This document shows positions 44,287-54,212 of a DNA stretch of 64,000 nt, one piece after another (position 1 is the stretch's first letter; the number at the start of each line of letters is the position of its first letter). The position numbers and the translations under genes are program-made. The notes under the pieces are model-generated. The model did no database searches. It saw only the letters and a list, made by a program, of their open reading frames with translations, and had not been told where the DNA came from. This stretch comes from Dyadobacter fermentans (GTDB lineage Bacteria > Bacteroidota > Bacteroidia > Cytophagales > Spirosomataceae). The stretch lies in assembly GCF_019924045.1 (NCBI RefSeq), contig NZ_JAHXBN010000008.1:1-64000 (forward strand), given 5' to 3'.

Positions 44287-47200
44287 ATGCTCTTTAAGCG
44301 CTTACTCCCTGTTTTAGTGGGCTCTGTCCTGCTTGTATCCTGTAAAAAAGAACTCAAAACGTTTACCGAACTGCCTGCCGATGAGACAGGCATCCGGTTT
44401 TCGAACCGTATTGCCGAAAACGATACGATGAATATTCTGGCGTTCGAATACGTCTACAATGGAGGGGGAGTGGCATTGGGTGACTTCAATAATGACAGCC
44501 TGCCCGACGTATATTTTACCGGTAATACCGCCCCCAACAGGTTGTATCTGAACAAGGGCGACTTCAAATTCGAGGACGTTACGGAAAAGGCAGGCGTAGC
44601 GCCGCAAAACAAATGGTCGACGGGTGTGGCTTTGGTGGATATCAACAATGATAACTTACTGGATATCTACGTGTGTGCATCTGTCCGCGAGGTAGCGCAG
44701 CAGCGGGAGAACTTGCTCTACGTAAACCAGGGCTTGGGGAAAGACAAAGTGCCGGTTTTTAAGGAAATGGGTAAAGAATATGGAATCGCTGATACGACGC
44801 ACACGACCAATGCGGCGTTTTTCGACTATGACAACGATGGTGATTTGGATTTGTTCCTGATTGTCAACGAAATGGACGATAACAACTTCCCCAATAAATA
44901 CCATAAGAAGGTTGTCGACGGCTCGTCGCGCCGTACCGACAGGTTGTATCGTAACGACTGGGATGCCAAATTGAATCATCCCGTTTTTACCAATGTGTCC
45001 AAAGAAGCCGGCATCCTGATCGAAGGTTATAGTCTGGGTATCAATGTGACGGACGTAAACCAGGACGGTTGGAAAGACGTGTACATTACAAATGATTACC
45101 TCACAAACGACCTTCTCTACATCAATAATGGTAATGGTACGTTTACCGACCAGGCCGCAAATTATTTCAAGCATACCTCGCATTCGGCGATGGGTAACGA
45201 CGTGGCCGATATTAATAACGATGGCCTGGTGGATGTGGTAGCCGTGGATATGATGCCGGCTACCAATCGCCGCAAAAAGATGATGACACCCGCGAACAGC
45301 TATGTTACCTATCAAAACAACGATTTGTTTGGTTACCAGTATCAGGTAGCCAGAAACACGCTGCAACTCAATATGGGAAGTGCCTCAGGTGATAGTAAGT
45401 CTCCGGTTTTTAGTGAAATAGGGCTGCTTAGCGGTGTTGCCGAGACGGATTGGAGCTGGACGCCGATGGTCACAGACTTTGATAATGACGGTCTCCGTGA
45501 TATGATTATTACGAATGGCTTTCCTAAGGACATTACGGACCTGGATTTCATTGCATACCGTAATGAGGTATCGAGCATTATGGCCCCGATGATGATGCTT
45601 GACTATATTCCCAGCGTCAGGATCAAGAATTTTGCATTCAAGAACAAGGGCAATCTCGGCTTCGACGACGTAACCAACGACTGGGGGATAGAGACACCCG
45701 GATTTTCAAGCGGGGCAGCCTATGCCGACCTGGACAACGATGGAGACCTCGATTACATTGTCAACAATATCAACGACTCGGCGATGGTTTATCGCAACAA
45801 CAGTGTTCAGTTGAAGCCGGAGGAAAGTAATTATTTACGCATTGCGTTTAAGGGGGATCGTTACAATGGAGCCGGAATCGGGGCCATTGCCGAAATCACT
45901 TACGGAAGTGGAAAAAAGCAGATAGCAGAAAATTCGCCTTATCGCGGCTATTTGTCGACAGTTGAGCCGGTTTTGCATTTCGGATTAGGGAAAGAGAAAA
46001 CTTTGCAGGAAGTGAAGATCACCTGGCCAGGCGGAAAGGAGCAGGTGCTGAAAAACGTCAAAGCTAACCAGGTGTTAGTCGTGCGGGAGAAAGACGCGAC
46101 ACTGGCCCCGACGCCTGCGGAAACGACTGTCCCGCCATTATTTACTGATATTACTAATACCCTCAATGTGCCTTATCGCCATGAAGAAACAGATATTATT
46201 GATTTCAACGTTCAAAAACTGCTGCCGCATAAAATGTCACAATTCGGACCTGCACTTGCGGTTGGCGATGTGAATGGAGATGGGTTAGAAGATGTATTTG
46301 TGGGTGGAGCATACCTGCACAAAGGGCGTTTTTTACTCCAAAAAACCGATGGTAAGTTTACGGTGGCGGACATGCTTCCCGGACCGGAAGGCTTTGAGAA
46401 AACATCAGAGGATATGGGGGTGCTGCTCTTTGATGCCGACCGGGACCAGGATCTGGATTTGTATATCGTGAGCGGCAGTTATGAGATTCAGGAGGGCTCG
46501 GACGCTTTGAAAAACGCATTGTATCTCAACGATGGCAAAGGCCATTTTACGCGCGATACTGCCGCATTACCCGGATTTCTGGTAAACGGTTCATGCGTAA
46601 AAGCCGTTGATTTTGACCGTGATGGCGATCTGGACTTGTTTGTTGGTGGGAGGGTAGAGGCCGGGAAATATCCGAAGCCGGTTTCAAGTTACATTCTACG
46701 GAACGACACAAATGGCACTACCGTGCGCTTTTCAAATGTTACGGCAGCGGTAGCGCCCGAGCTGGCGGGTATTGGGCTGGTTTGTGACGCCCTTTGGACT
46801 GACTATGACAACGATGGCTGGGCCGACCTGCTGCTGGCAGGCGAATGGATGCCTTTGACTTTCCTCAAAAATGAAAAAGGTAAATTCAAGAAGGTTACCA
46901 CCGGGCTGGAAACTCAAAAAGGGTGGTGGGGTAGCCTCGTAGCGGGTGACTTTGACAACGACGGCGACATGGATTACATTGGCGGGAACCTGGGCACGAA
47001 TACCCTTAGCAGGGCTTCGGAAAGCCGTCCTGTGAGCGTGTACGCCAAAGATTTCAACAACGACGGCTATTTCGATGCGATACCGACTGTGTTCTATAAG
47101 GCGCAGGACGATACTTACAAGGAGTTTCCTTACAACACGCGCGACGATATGGGTAAGCAGGTGATCCAGGTGCGCCAGCGCTTTCAGGAGTATGGTAAGT

Positions 47201-47838
47201 TTGCGGAATCGGGTTTACCGGATATCCTGAAACCCGAAGAGTTGAAAGATGCATTGCATTTGACGGCTACCTGGATGAAAAGCAGCTATATCGAGAACCA
47301 GGGCGGCGGAAAATTCGCTTTGCGTGAGCTGCCTGTTCAGGCGCAGTTTGCCCCGCTTTTTGGAATGATAGCGGACGATTTCGATCAGGATGGGAACCTC
47401 GACTTAATGCTCTCAGGAAACGATTACGGTTCCGAAGTGTCGGTAGGGCGGTACGATGCAATGTACGGACTTGTCCTCAAGGGCGATGGTAAGGGTGGTT
47501 TCCGCCCGCTTAGCATTTCGGAGAGCGGTTATATGGCGGGTGGGAATATGAAAGCACTCGTGCGTGTGGCTTCTTCTGATGGCAGCTGGCTTTCGGTAAC
47601 CTCTCAGAACCGCGACTTGTTGCGGTTTCATCGTGGGGCTAAGCCCACACGGAAAATCGGCCTGGCGACTGGCGAGACATCCGTATTGCTGCATTTGAAA
47701 AACGGAAAATCGAGGCGTGAGGAGCCGGGTTATGGGTCTTCGTTCCTCTCGCAATCGAGCCGCGCATTGTTTCTGCCCGATTACGTTTCAACTGCAACCG
47801 TTACTGACTCAAAAGGAAACAAAAGAGAGTTGAAATAG
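44287..47838 (+). CDS. FG-GAP/VCBS-repeat lipoprotein with ASPIC/UnbV domain
   Basis: A 1183-residue lipoprotein (lipobox LLVSC, Cys19). I count 14 Asp-rich calcium-binding boxes of the form D-x-[ND]-x-D-G-x-x-D, for example DYDNDGDLDLFL, DVNQDGWKDVYI, DFDQDGNLDLML. They fall in two arrays with a central ASPIC/UnbV domain near residues 520-600 (GAGIGAIAEITYGSGKKQIA, WPGGKEQVLKNVKANQVLVV). The fold should be beta-propeller-like and exposed at the cell surface. Relatives sit next to SusC/SusD genes in Bacteroidota and have no proven function. Two susCD pairs flank it here. Confidence 0.87.
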   Translation: MLFKRLLPVLVGSVLLVSCKKELKTFTELPADETGIRFSNRIAENDTMNILAFEYVYNGGGVALGDFNNDSLPDVYFTGNTAPNRLYLNKGDFKFEDVTEKAGVAPQNKWSTGVALVDINNDNLLDIYVCASVREVAQQRENLLYVNQGLGKDKVPVFKEMGKEYGIADTTHTTNAAFFDYDNDGDLDLFLIVNEMDDNNFPNKYHKKVVDGSSRRTDRLYRNDWDAKLNHPVFTNVSKEAGILIEGYSLGINVTDVNQDGWKDVYITNDYLTNDLLYINNGNGTFTDQAANYFKHTSHSAMGNDVADINNDGLVDVVAVDMMPATNRRKKMMTPANSYVTYQNNDLFGYQYQVARNTLQLNMGSASGDSKSPVFSEIGLLSGVAETDWSWTPMVTDFDNDGLRDMIITNGFPKDITDLDFIAYRNEVSSIMAPMMMLDYIPSVRIKNFAFKNKGNLGFDDVTNDWGIETPGFSSGAAYADLDNDGDLDYIVNNINDSAMVYRNNSVQLKPEESNYLRIAFKGDRYNGAGIGAIAEITYGSGKKQIAENSPYRGYLSTVEPVLHFGLGKEKTLQEVKITWPGGKEQVLKNVKANQVLVVREKDATLAPTPAETTVPPLFTDITNTLNVPYRHEETDIIDFNVQKLLPHKMSQFGPALAVGDVNGDGLEDVFVGGAYLHKGRFLLQKTDGKFTVADMLPGPEGFEKTSEDMGVLLFDADRDQDLDLYIVSGSYEIQEGSDALKNALYLNDGKGHFTRDTAALPGFLVNGSCVKAVDFDRDGDLDLFVGGRVEAGKYPKPVSSYILRNDTNGTTVRFSNVTAAVAPELAGIGLVCDALWTDYDNDGWADLLLAGEWMPLTFLKNEKGKFKKVTTGLETQKGWWGSLVAGDFDNDGDMDYIGGNLGTNTLSRASESRPVSVYAKDFNNDGYFDAIPTVFYKAQDDTYKEFPYNTRDDMGKQVIQVRQRFQEYGKFAESGLPDILKPEELKDALHLTATWMKSSYIENQGGGKFALRELPVQAQFAPLFGMIADDFDQDGNLDLMLSGNDYGSEVSVGRYDAMYGLVLKGDGKGGFRPLSISESGYMAGGNMKALVRVASSDGSWLSVTSQNRDLLRFHRGAKPTRKIGLATGETSVLLHLKNGKSRREEPGYGSSFLSQSSRALFLPDYVSTATVTDSKGNKRELK

Positions 47839-47882
47839 GTCTGTACACGTTACAATCCTGACCGTTGGTACTATGATATTTT

Positions 47883-47910
47883 GCCGCTGTGACCACACAG
47901 CGGCTTTTTT
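47883..47910 (+). terminator. Terminator after the FG-GAP lipoprotein gene
   Basis: GCCGCTGTG-ACCA-CACAGCGGC (perfect 9-bp stem, 47883-47904) followed by six T residues. Confidence 0.9.
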
Positions 47911-48313
47911 ATTGAAATATGAATTTTTTCATTTCAGGTTAATTTTGGATAATTTGAAATATGAATATTAAAGTTAATTATATAAAATATCACATGTTTG
48001 TGATGCGAATGGCCGGTGATGCATTTCCAGATATTTTATCTTTTTAATTTCTCCTTTAGATCCTCATTTTGTAACCAATATTTTACTATAAATCATTGAT
48101 TTTGTGTTATTTGTGCCGTTGACACTTATTTATTTTGACATTAAAATTGGATTAAAATCAATGCAATTGGAGTGTTGAATCTTGGAAAAGATCAATTCTG
48201 ATTTACTTATTTAAATGGAATAGTACAATTCAATATTTGATTGAATATATTTTGTAGATATTAGATTATTTAATGATTCTAAATGAATATTTTTGAGTAG
48301 CATAATTATATTA
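47911..48313. other. AT-rich intergenic region upstream of susC (locus 3)
   Basis: About 400 very AT-rich bases with no ORF. It holds a 13-base direct repeat, TTGAAATATGAAT (47912-47924 and 47954-47966), a -7-like TAATTTTG (47940-47947) and another, TATTTTTG (48288-48295), 33 bases before the ATG. No well-spaced -33 element was found for either. It may hold regulator sites for the locus-3 susC, but I see no clear dyad. Confidence 0.4.
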
Positions 48314-48323
48314 ACCTGACTAA
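48314..48323 (+). promoter_or_regulatory. Shared susC leader motif, copy 3
   Basis: ACCTGACTAA, within ATTAACCTGACTAA, ends five bases before the ATG, as in locus 2. Confidence 0.5.
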
Positions 48324-48328
48324 ATACG

Positions 48329-51300
48329 ATGAAACAAAACTACCTTCACCTGGGAAGCAGGCTGGTTTTTTGCGTGCTTCTCTTTCTAATCTCCCTAACA
48401 GCTTTTTCACAGGATATCACCATCACCGGCAAGGTTATGGACGAACAGTCCGGTTCAAGTCTGCCGGGAGCTTCTGTCACACTAAAAGGTTCGACGACCA
48501 TTGGCGTCACCACTGACGCGGACGGTAAGTACTCCATTAAAGTACCTTCCAGCGCTCAGGTCCTCGTTTTTTCATTTATCGGCTACACGGCCAAGGAGGT
48601 GGCGATAGGCAATCGGACGGTTATCGATGTATCGATGGCCAGTGACGTAAGTGCTTTGGAAGAAGTGATTGTGACGGGTTACGGTTCACAATCACGTCGG
48701 GATATTACCGGCTCGGTAACGACCGTCAATGCGAAGGATTTGCAGTCTGTCCCGGCAACCACATTCGCGCAGCAATTACAAGGCCGCGCGTCGGGTCTGA
48801 ACATCGTGAACGACGCAACACCGGGTGGGAACGCGACCGTACGTATACGGGGGTTCGGTACAATTGGTAATAATGATCCGTTGTTCATTATCGACGGCGT
48901 ACCTACCGAAAACCAGGGTAACCTTAACCCCAACGACATTGAGACGATCCAGATTCTGAAAGATGCGTCTTCGGCCTCTATTTATGGTTCGCGCGCGGCC
49001 AACGGGGTGGTGATCATCACGACAAAACGTGGTAAGATAGGCAAGCCGGTTATATCCTTCAATGCTTACTACGGAACGCAGAAAGCTTATAAGGATGTAG
49101 AAGCGTTGAATGCCAAAGAGCTGGGCCAGTACCTGTATCTGGCCGACAAATATGCGGGTAAAACCCCTTCACACGGTCAGTATACCTTTGGCCCGAACGG
49201 CGAGGTTACTGTACCGGATTATGTATTCCCAAGTAAGGGCAAAGAGGGTACGCCGGAGGTAGATCCTGCGAAATACTCGCTAGTGCCAGGTAACATTTAC
49301 GCCATCACCAAGGCGGCAGATACCAATTGGTGGAAGGAATTGACCGCCTCAGCACCCATTCAAAATTATCAGTTGTCCGCAACCGGAGGTACCGAAAACA
49401 GCCGGTATGCATTGTCCGTGGGCTATTTTAGCCAGGATGGTGTCGTAAAATTCATCGGTTACGATCGCTACACAGTTCGGGCGAATACCGAATTCTCGAC
49501 TGCCAACAAGCGTTTCCGGGTAGGAGAGAACCTTGCGGTGTCCTTCGATAACAGAAAAGGAGGTTTTGGTAATAACCAGGAACAAAATGCGGTATCGGGT
49601 AGCTACAAGCACCACCCGCTGCTTCCTATTTATGATATCAAAGGCAATTTCGCCGGTTCCCGCGGTGCTAACCTGGGTAACAACTCGAACCCATATGCGA
49701 CGCTGTATCGCGAAAAAGACAACCGTACCTACCGCTTGCGTGCATTTGGTAATGTTTATGGCGAGTTTGATATCATTCCTAATCTGACTGTGAAAACAAG
49801 TCTGGGTATCGACGGAGTGAGCCAGAGAGGTCGCTACATCGGCCGCGCTAACCCTGAATATGTGGAAGGTAGCTTCAACAACGGATCGACCTCAACCGAT
49901 TATTATTCATACCAATGGGTTTGGACAAATACACTGAGTTACTCCCGCAATTTCGGCACCAATCACAAGGTAGATGCTTACGTGGGTATTGAAGCAATTC
50001 GTGAATTTGCCGAAGAATTCGGTGCCTCCCGTTCCGGTTATGCATTTGAAATTCCGTCGATTATCAACTACCTCAACCTCGGTGATGCTACAAAGGCAAC
50101 CAACTACGGTGGTGTAAACAGGGATTACAGCCTTTACTCGCAATTTGGAAAAGTTAACTACGCATTTGCGGACAAATACCTGTTCCAGTTCATTTTGCGT
50201 AACGATGCTTCTTCCCGTTTCCAGCAAGCTTCCCGAAGTGCGGTGTTCCCGGCATTCAGCTTGGGATGGCGGTTGTCGGATGAGGGCTTTATGAAATCAG
50301 TGAGCTTCATCAATGATATGAAACTTCGCTACGGTTGGGGTAAAACCGGCAACCAGAAAATCGGGGATTACAATGCCTACACCACTTACCGGGCAGATAT
50401 TTTCCATGCAGGTTATCCTATCGACGGTTCGGGAAGTCAGCCAACCATCGGTTATGACGCCTCCTCTTTCGGTAACCCCAATGCGAAATGGGAAACGACA
50501 ACTTCCAACAACATCGGTCTCGACGCAACATTCCTGAATGACGCGTTGACCCTCGAATTGGATTTCTGGAATAGAAAGACGACCGACATGCTCTTCTCGA
50601 CGCCGATCACATTTACTGCCGGTGACGCGAACGCCCCTTCATTCAACGTAGGGCAGATGACAAACAAGGGTATTGACTTGGGGCTATCCTACCGCAACAC
50701 TGCGATGAAAGGCGATTTGCGCTACGGAGCGTCGTTCAACTACTCGATGTACCGCAACACGGTGGATAAACTCGATGAAAGCGAGAATACCAAATACTTC
50801 GGCGCCGGTTCCCGTGTGCCGGCGGTGACGCTCACGCAGGCAGGATTGCCGATCTCGTCTTACTACGGATATAAAGTGCTGGGCATCTTCCAGTCCGACG
50901 AGGAGGCCAAAGCCTGGGCGCCTTATGGTTCTTACAATAAAGCAGGTAAATTCAAAATTGCGGATATTAACAATGACGGTAAGATCACTGACGACGACCG
51001 GACCGTTATCGGCAACCCGCACCCCGATTTTGTTTATGGCGTAAATGTGAACATCGGCTACAAAGCCTTTGATCTGACTGTCTTCGGTAATGGTGTAGTA
51101 GGCAACGAAATTTTCAGCTATCTGCGCTACTTCACTGATTTCAACACGTTCCAGGGTAACCGTGCCAAACGTGCATTATACGACGCATGGCAGCCGGATC
51201 ACAAGGAAGGTACTGTGCCCATTATGGATGCGGATGACCAGATCAGCAGCCGCCCGTCCAGCTATTTTGTTGAAAAGGGAACCTATTTCCGTCTGAAAAA

Positions 51301-51517
51301 CGTCCAGCTCACTTACACATTGCCTAAGCCGCTTGCCGCGAAGATCGGTTTCAGTAATGCACAGATCTACGTGCAGGGACAGAACATGTTCACGGTTAGT
51401 AAATACACCGGTCTGAACCCCGAAATTCAGACAGGTGAAGACCGTACCCTTGGTTTTGATGGTGGCTATATGCCGGTGTCGCGGACATTCCTGCTTGGCC
51501 TTAATGTGTCATTCTGA
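48329..51517 (+). CDS. SusC/RagA-type TonB-dependent transporter (locus 3)
   Basis: A 1062-residue transporter: leader ending near AFSQ, carboxypeptidase-regulatory-like domain (GKVMDEQSGSSLPGASVTLK), TonB-box region (LEEVIVTGYGSQSRRD), plug (IQILKDASSASIYGSRAANG) and barrel ending GLNVSF. It resembles the locus-2 SusC throughout, including TNKGID and ADINNDGKITDDDR, so the two are paralogues of one subfamily, though clearly diverged. The susD partner is 38 bases downstream. Confidence 0.93.
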   Translation: MKQNYLHLGSRLVFCVLLFLISLTAFSQDITITGKVMDEQSGSSLPGASVTLKGSTTIGVTTDADGKYSIKVPSSAQVLVFSFIGYTAKEVAIGNRTVIDVSMASDVSALEEVIVTGYGSQSRRDITGSVTTVNAKDLQSVPATTFAQQLQGRASGLNIVNDATPGGNATVRIRGFGTIGNNDPLFIIDGVPTENQGNLNPNDIETIQILKDASSASIYGSRAANGVVIITTKRGKIGKPVISFNAYYGTQKAYKDVEALNAKELGQYLYLADKYAGKTPSHGQYTFGPNGEVTVPDYVFPSKGKEGTPEVDPAKYSLVPGNIYAITKAADTNWWKELTASAPIQNYQLSATGGTENSRYALSVGYFSQDGVVKFIGYDRYTVRANTEFSTANKRFRVGENLAVSFDNRKGGFGNNQEQNAVSGSYKHHPLLPIYDIKGNFAGSRGANLGNNSNPYATLYREKDNRTYRLRAFGNVYGEFDIIPNLTVKTSLGIDGVSQRGRYIGRANPEYVEGSFNNGSTSTDYYSYQWVWTNTLSYSRNFGTNHKVDAYVGIEAIREFAEEFGASRSGYAFEIPSIINYLNLGDATKATNYGGVNRDYSLYSQFGKVNYAFADKYLFQFILRNDASSRFQQASRSAVFPAFSLGWRLSDEGFMKSVSFINDMKLRYGWGKTGNQKIGDYNAYTTYRADIFHAGYPIDGSGSQPTIGYDASSFGNPNAKWETTTSNNIGLDATFLNDALTLELDFWNRKTTDMLFSTPITFTAGDANAPSFNVGQMTNKGIDLGLSYRNTAMKGDLRYGASFNYSMYRNTVDKLDESENTKYFGAGSRVPAVTLTQAGLPISSYYGYKVLGIFQSDEEAKAWAPYGSYNKAGKFKIADINNDGKITDDDRTVIGNPHPDFVYGVNVNIGYKAFDLTVFGNGVVGNEIFSYLRYFTDFNTFQGNRAKRALYDAWQPDHKEGTVPIMDADDQISSRPSSYFVEKGTYFRLKNVQLTYTLPKPLAAKIGFSNAQIYVQGQNMFTVSKYTGLNPEIQTGEDRTLGFDGGYMPVSRTFLLGLNVSF

Positions 51518-51555
51518 TAACCGGTTTTTCTTCTGATCTTAAAAATTCGATATAT

Positions 51556-53334
51556 ATGAATTCAAGACTTGTAAAATACATGCTATCGGTGGGTCTGGCA
51601 ATCGGGATTGTCTCGGCTTGTAAAGATTCATTCCTGAGCCGCGATCCGCAAGGACAATACAGTCCGACGGCGCTCAAAACGCCTTCGGGTGTGGAAGGCT
51701 TGCTCGTGGGCGCCTACGCGATGATCGACGGGCAGGGCCTCGACGGACAGGATCCGTGGAACAACGATATCCAGAGCTGGGTCTTCGGCGGGATTGCTTC
51801 CGATGATTCCTACAAAGGTACCGATGCGGGTGACCAGCCTGAGGAATCGTTTATTGAAAAATGGGACTTTCAGCCTACCAACAACCACATTAAAAACAAA
51901 TGGCGTGGATTGTACAAAGGCATTGCCCGCACCAACGACGTAATCAATACACTGGCCGAGGTGAAAGAGGTAAGTGACGCACGCAGAAAGCAGATCATCG
52001 CCGAAGCGCGTTTCCTGCGCGGGTTGTTCCACTTTGAAGCCAAGAAAATGTGGAAGACGATCCCGTATATCGACGAGACGATTTACAAACTCGACGATCT
52101 GGAAAGTACCAAAATCCCGAACGACAAGGACGTATGGCCGATGATCGAAGCCGATTTTAAAGCGGCGTCCGAAGGACTTCCGGAGGCACAATCGCAAGTT
52201 GGCCGCCCGACCAAATGGGCAGCTCTGGCTTTCCTGGCCAAGGCTTATATGTACCAGGGTTGGAATATCTCTACCGGTGCGGCTAATGTGGCTGTTTTGC
52301 AAAAAGCGAAGCCTATCCTGGAACAAATTATTGCATCAGGCAAGTTTTCGCTCGCCCCGAAATTCGAGGATAACTTCCTGATCGCGACTCGCAACAATGT
52401 CGAATCAATCTTCGAAATCCAGTATGCGGTTTCCAGTGCGTCGGGTGACGCGGCTGATGCGGGCGTAGGTTTGGCTCACCCTTACATTGATCCGTGGGGC
52501 TGCTGCGGATTTTATCAGCCTTCACAAAACCTCGTGAATGCATTTAAAACCACTGCTACCGGCTTGCCGATGCTGGATAATTTCAATGACAGTGACGTGA
52601 AAAACGACCAGGGTTTGAAATATACCGATCCGTTTGAACCTTATACCGGAACACTGGATCCCCGGCTGGATCAGACAGTCGGCCGCCGCGGTATTCTTTT
52701 CAAGGATTTCAAAATTCATGGCAGCGACTTTATCCGCGACCAGACTTATGCAGGCCCTTATTCTCCTAAAAAACACATTTCCGAGAAAGCGGGCTTTGGT
52801 ATCAATGGCTGGGGTAACCTTTCGAGCAACAACTACCGCATTATGCGTTACGGCATGATCCTGCTCTGGCTTGCTGAATGCGAGGTAGAGTTGGGTAACC
52901 TCGAAAATGCAAGGAAACTGGTAAACCAGATCCGTACACGCGCGGCCAATCCGGCTGGTTTTGTGAAAAAAGCGGTTCAGGGGCCGAAGTCGAGGGACGA
53001 TTACTCTGTGCTCAATGAGCCGGCTGCAAACTACGTGATCAAAACTTACGACCAGGCTTGGACAGACGCTGCCGTTGCCCGTAAAGCGGTACGCTTCGAA
53101 ACCCGCCTCGAATTCGCCATGGAAGGTCACCGCTTCTTCGATTTGACACGCTGGGGAATTGCGGCTGAGGTATTGAATGCCTACGTGGCCGTAGAAGCCA
53201 ATAAAAGAGTTTACAAAAAGGGTGCAGTATTTACCAAAGGCAAGAACGAGTTTTTCCCGATTCCACAGGAAGCGATCGACCGGTCGTACAAGGCGGGAGT
53301 AGCTACGCTCACACAGGACCCTGCGTATAAATGA
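51556..53334 (+). CDS. SusD/RagB family lipoprotein (locus 3)
   Basis: A 592-residue lipoprotein with lipobox IVSAC (Cys22). It aligns by eye with the locus-2 SusD: RFLRGLFHFEAKKMWKTIPY, the WGCCGFYQPSQ cysteine pair, LDPRLDQTVGRRGI, and the C-terminal FETRLEFAMEGHRFFDLTRW. It is the surface partner of the upstream SusC. A bidirectional terminator follows. Confidence 0.93.
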   Translation: MNSRLVKYMLSVGLAIGIVSACKDSFLSRDPQGQYSPTALKTPSGVEGLLVGAYAMIDGQGLDGQDPWNNDIQSWVFGGIASDDSYKGTDAGDQPEESFIEKWDFQPTNNHIKNKWRGLYKGIARTNDVINTLAEVKEVSDARRKQIIAEARFLRGLFHFEAKKMWKTIPYIDETIYKLDDLESTKIPNDKDVWPMIEADFKAASEGLPEAQSQVGRPTKWAALAFLAKAYMYQGWNISTGAANVAVLQKAKPILEQIIASGKFSLAPKFEDNFLIATRNNVESIFEIQYAVSSASGDAADAGVGLAHPYIDPWGCCGFYQPSQNLVNAFKTTATGLPMLDNFNDSDVKNDQGLKYTDPFEPYTGTLDPRLDQTVGRRGILFKDFKIHGSDFIRDQTYAGPYSPKKHISEKAGFGINGWGNLSSNNYRIMRYGMILLWLAECEVELGNLENARKLVNQIRTRAANPAGFVKKAVQGPKSRDDYSVLNEPAANYVIKTYDQAWTDAAVARKAVRFETRLEFAMEGHRFFDLTRWGIAAEVLNAYVAVEANKRVYKKGAVFTKGKNEFFPIPQEAIDRSYKAGVATLTQDPAYK

Positions 53335-53379
53335 TTTTGGTTAGTTAAAACCAGTATTTGTTAAGCGTTTGTAATCAGA

Positions 53380-53410
53380 AAAGCCCCTGCGGATATGCGG
53401 GGGCTTTCTT
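53380..53410. terminator. Bidirectional terminator between susD (locus 3) and hsp20
   Basis: AAAGCCCCTGC / GCGGGGGCTTT with one G-T pair and a short loop, followed by T-rich sequence on the plus strand. The convergent Hsp20 gene ends 24 bases away. Confidence 0.8.
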
Positions 53411-53433
53411 AGTTGATGAAGGTTTTCAATTAC

Positions 53434-53838
53434 TTAGCTAACATTAATCTCCTGCGCAGCCTTCTCCGAGCCGGGCACGATCGGTAGCGTCAGTTGCAGG
53501 ATGCCGTTGTGATATTGAGCGCTGATATTTTCCGTATCGACGGTGTTGTCGATCATGAATGTCCGTTGAAAAGAGCTCTTGCTGAACTCCTGTCTGATCC
53601 AGTTGCGCTTCTCGCTTAGATTGTCTTTCAATTCATAGGAAATGGTCAGTTCCAATCCCTGTACGTTGATTTTGAAATCTTCCTTGTTGCGGTCCGGGGC
53701 GAAAATGAGCATTTGGTAGCTGTCCTCGTTTCTGACGATGTTCACAGGGACGCGGAATTCGCGTTGCGGGCCTAAATGCCTGCCATAATAGTCGTGGCGC
53801 ATTCCAAAGCCACGACGTCCGAATCTGTTATCACACAT
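53434..53838 (-). CDS. Hsp20/alpha-crystallin small heat-shock protein
   Basis: A 134-residue chaperone with a Gly/Arg-rich N-terminal arm and an alpha-crystallin beta-sandwich at about residues 32-128: VNIVRNEDSYQMLIFAPD, then FQRTFMIDNTVDTENISA and the conserved NGILQLTLP. It binds unfolded proteins without ATP. The C-terminal IxI-type tail is weak. The small membrane-protein gene is 29 bases upstream on the same strand, and a sigma factor gene begins the group, so stress control is plausible. Confidence 0.9.
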   Translation of the reverse strand: MCDNRFGRRGFGMRHDYYGRHLGPQREFRVPVNIVRNEDSYQMLIFAPDRNKEDFKINVQGLELTISYELKDNLSEKRNWIRQEFSKSSFQRTFMIDNTVDTENISAQYHNGILQLTLPIVPGSEKAAQEINVS

Positions 53839-53867
53839 GGTATTTGATTGTTTGTTGAATGAATTGT

Positions 53868-54128
53868 TTAAACTTTTTGGGGCGCCGGGCCAAACGGGTC
53901 GGCCAGGTATTCGCGCTGCGGACCTTCGAAATCGGCATTAGGATAGCCGTAGAAGCCCGAATGATAATGTCGCCACCTGCGGTAGCGCCTCCTGCCTGTA
54001 AACAGCCTGAAAATCAGTCCGAGGAAAAGGAAGAAGAATATGGCTTTGAATATCAGGAATGGGAGTGCAAACAGGAACAAACCTGCCAGTACTGCGGCCC
54101 CTATTGATTTTAGAATGACGATGAACAT
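53868..54128 (-). CDS. Small membrane protein with basic and aromatic tail
   Basis: An 86-residue protein: one or two hydrophobic helices fill residues 3-42 (FLFALPFLIFKAIFFFLFLG), then a basic stretch RRRYRRWRHYHSGFYGY and an acidic tail. No catalytic motif is visible. It lies between hsp20 and the 127-residue membrane protein on the same strand. I do not recognise the family. Confidence 0.65.
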   Translation of the reverse strand: MFIVILKSIGAAVLAGLFLFALPFLIFKAIFFFLFLGLIFRLFTGRRRYRRWRHYHSGFYGYPNADFEGPQREYLADPFGPAPQKV

Positions 54129-54212
54129 GATCTTGTCTGGTTTTGATGAATGTTGGCGCGTCGTTTGCGCCTACATTATTGCAGACGTGCAGTTCGAAAA
54201 AATACTTTAACC

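Noticed and set aside
47912..47966. Attachment site or mobile-element boundary at the 13-base direct repeat
   Set aside because: No integrase, transposase or tRNA is nearby, and AT-rich DNA gives such repeats by chance.
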